From: Bacillus sp. 03113
Lineage (GTDB): Bacteria > Bacillota > Bacilli > Bacillales > Cytobacillaceae
Direction of reading: 5' to 3'
DNA: 64,000 nucleotides
NCBI RefSeq assembly: GCF_006546985.1
Contig: NZ_VATK01000020.1
Coordinates: 1 to 64,000, forward strand
Shown here: piece by piece, positions 61,843-64,000 of the stretch
Numbering within the stretch: the stretch's first letter is position 1
Layout of the letters: each line of letters opens with the position of its first letter
Translations under genes and position numbers: made by a program
Notes under the pieces: model-generated
Databases searched by the model: none
Told to the model about the DNA's origin: nothing
Seen by the model: only the letters and a program-made list of their open reading frames with translations

Positions 61843-62172
61843 TTTTTTATCTCCTTAATTATGGATTTCATTATTATTAAACGATATAGCTAATTATGTT
61901 GGAAAGGACATATGTCCTCGATTTGTAAAAGATTGGTTTCCTTATCCACGAGATCAACGATTACTACATTTACAATGGATAGATTTGTGTAATAACAAGT
62001 TATTTACTTTTAAAACCGCAAACAAGCTTAACACCGTCCACATTTGCAGACGGTGTTGTTCCATTCTTAATCCATATAGACCAATAAGATATATTAAAAA
62101 TAAAGAAAATACATGGATGGGTTTTAGTTTTTAATGATAATTTTATAGATTAAGGTTATTCTGTATAACATT
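61843..62172. other. Spacer with a terminator, next to the TnpB element
   Basis: No gene supported. A terminator-like hairpin lies at 62030-62058. A frame on the plus strand near 61925-62000 reads KDWFPYPRDQRLLHLQWIDL, but it has no start or ribosome binding site. Confidence 0.45.
62030..62058. terminator. Hairpin AACACCGTC...GACGGTGTT
   Basis: AACACCGTC-cacatttgca-GACGGTGTT with GTT after. 9-bp perfect stem. Confidence 0.6.
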
Positions 62173-62349
62173 TTGACTGCTCCCACAGCTGAAGCAGTGG
62201 GATTCTTTATCCCCAAGCTCGTTAGATAGAGTTTTTTGCACACATTCTATCTGCTGTGAGTTTTCCTATGTCCTACAAACCTTCGGTTATCTAGTCTCTA
62301 GCGATTCTCATTAGGCTATCCCCGTGTGCCCCACGGTTAGAAATGATAT
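62173..62349 (-). ncRNA. Candidate omega-RNA at the tnpB 3' end
   Basis: The region after the tnpB stop to the right end is non-coding, G+C-rich and structured (hairpin GTGGGACC-like, ACCGAAGGT, and the end hairpin), as known for omega-RNA scaffolds of TnpB elements. The guide should be the ~16-20 nt that follow the TCAA, from 62172 downwards (AATGTTATACAGAATAACC). Inferred from position. Confidence 0.6.
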
Positions 62350-63543
62350 TTATGCTACTTGAGGTTGGTTCATTTCAGAAAGTATTCTCAACCCTTCGGC
62401 CAAAATATTTTTAGCTGCATTATGGTCCCGGTGTATTTCTTTACAATTAGGACACTCCCATTCTCGCAAAGCTAAATTTTTAACAGATTTATTTTTATAA
62501 CCACAATTGTGACAAATTTGAGAAGATGCATAATTAGATCCAATAACCACAAGTGTTTTGTTGTACCAATCACATTTAGAAGTGAGCATTCTTCTAAATT
62601 TTGACCACGAAACATCTGAAATAGCTTTTGCTAAATTTCCATTTTTTAATAGATTTTTCACCTTAATATCTTCAATGCAAATGACTTGGTTTTCGTTCAC
62701 CAGCATTGTCGTTATTTTTTGTAAAAAATCTTCTCTAGTGTTGGCTATTTTTTCGTGTACTTTTGCTACTTTTATTTTTTGTTTATACCAGTTTCGACTT
62801 CCGATCACTCTTCTTGAAAGAACTTTTTGTTCTTTTTTCATTTTTTCTTCAAGTTGATAAAAATGTTTAGGATTATGGATCACAGAGCCATCTGAAAGGG
62901 TGGCAAATTCTTTTAATCCAACATCTATCCCTGTTTGAAACATACTTATTTGAGAAGGCTCTTTTTTTACTTCAGCTAAAACAGAGACAAAATACTTTCC
63001 TGCTGGTGTTCTTCGAACAGTGGCGTTAATAATTCTACCTTTTATTTCTTTTGATTTAGCAAAACGGACCTTCCCTACCTTTGGTAGAATGATAGAGTTT
63101 TCATCTACAATACGAATGCTTCCTACTCCATTGTTATAATTGCATTTAGAAGTGTAGGACTGAATTTCATTGTTCTTTGATTTAAATTTTGGTTTTCCTT
63201 TTTCTTTTTTATAATAAGATTGATAGGCATCTCCTAAATTTTGAATAGAGTTTTGAATGGCCGTCGAATCTACTTCTTTTAACCACAAAGTGGTTTTCTT
63301 AAACTCAGTGCTATCTTTCAGCGAAGCATTAGTACTAAATCTTGTACCTTTCCATTCATTGGAAAGAAGTTGTCCATTTTGGACCATTTCTTCTGTGATC
63401 CACCACAAGAGATCTTTTTCTTTTTGTTTAGCTAATGCCAAATTAAATGAAAACCGACAACAACCTATCGTTTTATTCATTTGAGTCGCTTGTTCAGTTG
63501 TAGGATATAGGCGAAATTTAAACCCTTTATAATAAGTCTCCAA
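62350..63543 (-). CDS. tnpB: RNA-guided endonuclease TnpB
   Basis: The 397-aa protein is complete: N-terminal FKFRLYPTTEQATQMNKTIG, RuvC Asp207 (TGIDVGL), Glu291 (ICIEDI), Asp373 (HRDHNAA), and the zinc finger Cys344, Cys347, Cys364, Cys367 (CHNCGY...CPNC). All catalytic residues present, so it should be a functional nuclease that cuts DNA complementary to its omega-RNA guide. TTG start, with AAGGGGA 8 nt upstream. Regular length for the family. Confidence 0.92.
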   Translation of the reverse strand: METYYKGFKFRLYPTTEQATQMNKTIGCCRFSFNLALAKQKEKDLLWWITEEMVQNGQLLSNEWKGTRFSTNASLKDSTEFKKTTLWLKEVDSTAIQNSIQNLGDAYQSYYKKEKGKPKFKSKNNEIQSYTSKCNYNNGVGSIRIVDENSIILPKVGKVRFAKSKEIKGRIINATVRRTPAGKYFVSVLAEVKKEPSQISMFQTGIDVGLKEFATLSDGSVIHNPKHFYQLEEKMKKEQKVLSRRVIGSRNWYKQKIKVAKVHEKIANTREDFLQKITTMLVNENQVICIEDIKVKNLLKNGNLAKAISDVSWSKFRRMLTSKCDWYNKTLVVIGSNYASSQICHNCGYKNKSVKNLALREWECPNCKEIHRDHNAAKNILAEGLRILSEMNQPQVA

Positions 63544-63636
63544 TGGATAATCCCCTTACGAACATTTGTTTCTATTATTATATAATTTTGAAAATAAAAA
63601 ATACAAGAGGAATACTCTTATCTACCTGTATATTTT

Positions 63637-63687
63637 CAGATACTTGAAGCACCATAAACCTTCGGTCTTTATGGTACTCCGTATCTG
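63637..63687. repeat. Subterminal hairpin at the tnpB 5' side
   Basis: CAGATAC (63637-63643) pairs with GTATCTG (63681-63687), inner ACCATAAA (63651-63658) pairs with TTTATGGT (63668-63675). Part of the left end of the element. Confidence 0.7.
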
Positions 63688-63766
63688 ATCTCACTTTCAC
63701 CCCACCCCTAAAGGGGGTGCTAATGCACCGCAGTGGCTTTCCCGTTCGAAAAATCTGTAAATGTGG

Positions 63767-63778
63767 TATAATGATGCC
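63767..63778 (+). promoter_or_regulatory. -10 of the leaderless MerR gene at the window end
   Basis: TATAAT (63767-63772) and the next 6 nt. ATG starts at 63779, the expected transcription start. No ribosome binding site. The region of the -35 (19 nt upstream, near 63742) lies at or in the end of the TnpB element. Confidence 0.7.
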
Positions 63779-64000
63779 ATGGAAAAATTATTAACCATTC
63801 AAGATATATCCTCAATCACTGGACTTAGCACATATACTCTCCGCTATTACGAACGTATAGGATTATTAGGTAGAGTTGATAGAGATGAAAATGGATACCG
63901 TAGATATACAGAGACTGACATATCATGTATTGATTTTTTGATTAAACTGAGAAAAACAAAAATGCCTATCAGTGATATGCAAGAATTTGCTGAATTAAGG
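63779..64000 (+). CDS. MerR family regulator, incomplete at the window end
   Basis: 74 codons visible: MEKLLTIQDISSITGLSTYT then LRYYERIGLL, the MerR helix-turn-helix, and the wing DENGYRRYTETDIS. Same opening (MEK-L--IQDIS--TG---(Y/H)TLRYYE) as the MerR gene at 18117. Leaderless by position of the -10. The C-terminal effector half is beyond the window. Confidence 0.88.
   Translation, partial: MEKLLTIQDISSITGLSTYTLRYYERIGLLGRVDRDENGYRRYTETDISCIDFLIKLRKTKMPISDMQEFAELR

Larger units (their letters stand above)
62173..63745 (-). mobile_element. IS200/IS605-family TnpB-only element (IS1341 type)
   Basis: One tnpB, no tnpA. On the minus strand the right end is the hairpin TCCCAC-a-gc-tgaa-gc-a-GTGGGA (62202-62181) followed by GCAGTCAA at 62173, similar to the TCAA cleavage site known for IS608. 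The left end is the structured region 63745-63637 (GGGAAAGCCACTGCGGTGCA, GTGGGGTGAAAG), with a CAGATAC...GTATCTG / ACCATAAA...TTTATGGT hairpin. The exact left boundary is not certain. It probably moves only with a TnpA supplied elsewhere. Confidence 0.85.

Noticed and set aside
61925-62000. Plus-strand frame near the TnpB element
   Set aside because: No start codon or ribosome binding site, and no family recognised.

Overview
The window reads as accessory chromosomal DNA of a low-G+C, endospore-former-type member of the Bacillaceae. The evidence is A+T-rich intergenic DNA, strong GGAGG-type ribosome binding sites, T-box leaders, Bacillus-like ansA/ansR, catE/yodB-type and phoA genes, and a Bacillaceae-type 210-nt palindromic repeat. 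No rRNA, tRNA, CRISPR array or prophage is visible. Most genes are small metabolic, detoxification, transport and acetyltransferase genes in short operons that change strand often.

Region by region. 1-9.7 kb: a possible IS200/IS605 end, a FlaR-like P-loop kinase, a 46-aa ORF, an aminotransferase plus 2-hydroxyacid dehydrogenase pair, a streptomycin-kinase-like gene, an IclR/MFS/UPF0303/monooxygenase cluster, and a kinase-like/GNAT pair. 9.7-11.8 kb: one sigma-A promoter, three tandem threonine T-boxes, and a short threonyl-tRNA synthetase without the TGS and editing domains. 11.9-24.5 kb: a DinB-like protein; a thiol-stress operon (catE, nitroreductase, YodB-type regulator); an MFS gene behind a 9-codon leader peptide; an ABC exporter; a leaderless MerR gene with a decarboxylase-family gene; the palindromic repeat; and a MerR-zinc-ribbon-methyltransferase fusion next to an MFS exporter.

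24.5-40.5 kb: small enzymes, two pseudogenes, an ECF sigma/anti-sigma pair, a WYL regulator with two GyrI-like proteins and two matching operators, a ykkC-family riboswitch in front of a NUDIX gene, and a secreted alkaline phosphatase behind a four-repeat Pho box. 40.5-43 kb: a gene-poor patch with imperfect direct repeats, a degraded copy of the 3' end of the membrane-protein gene at 22.6 kb, and a LysE gene of visibly higher G+C. 43-64 kb: a P450; ansA with ansR and a paired operator; a leucine T-box with leuA; a MntA/HepT toxin-antitoxin; trmO; a second ECF sigma/anti-sigma pair; an ArsR/SRPBCC operon; an operon with two half-size DMT transporters, a Crp-type regulator and a YjjG-like phosphatase; and a TnpB-only IS200/IS605 element inserted against the promoter of a second, apparently leaderless MerR gene cut off by the window end.

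The unifying theme is local control. Many genes carry their own regulator, riboswitch, leader peptide or operator. The most unusual items are the triple-T-box short ThrRS, the leader-peptide MFS gene, the ykkC-NUDIX leader, the leaderless MerR promoters and the MerR-methyltransferase fusion.
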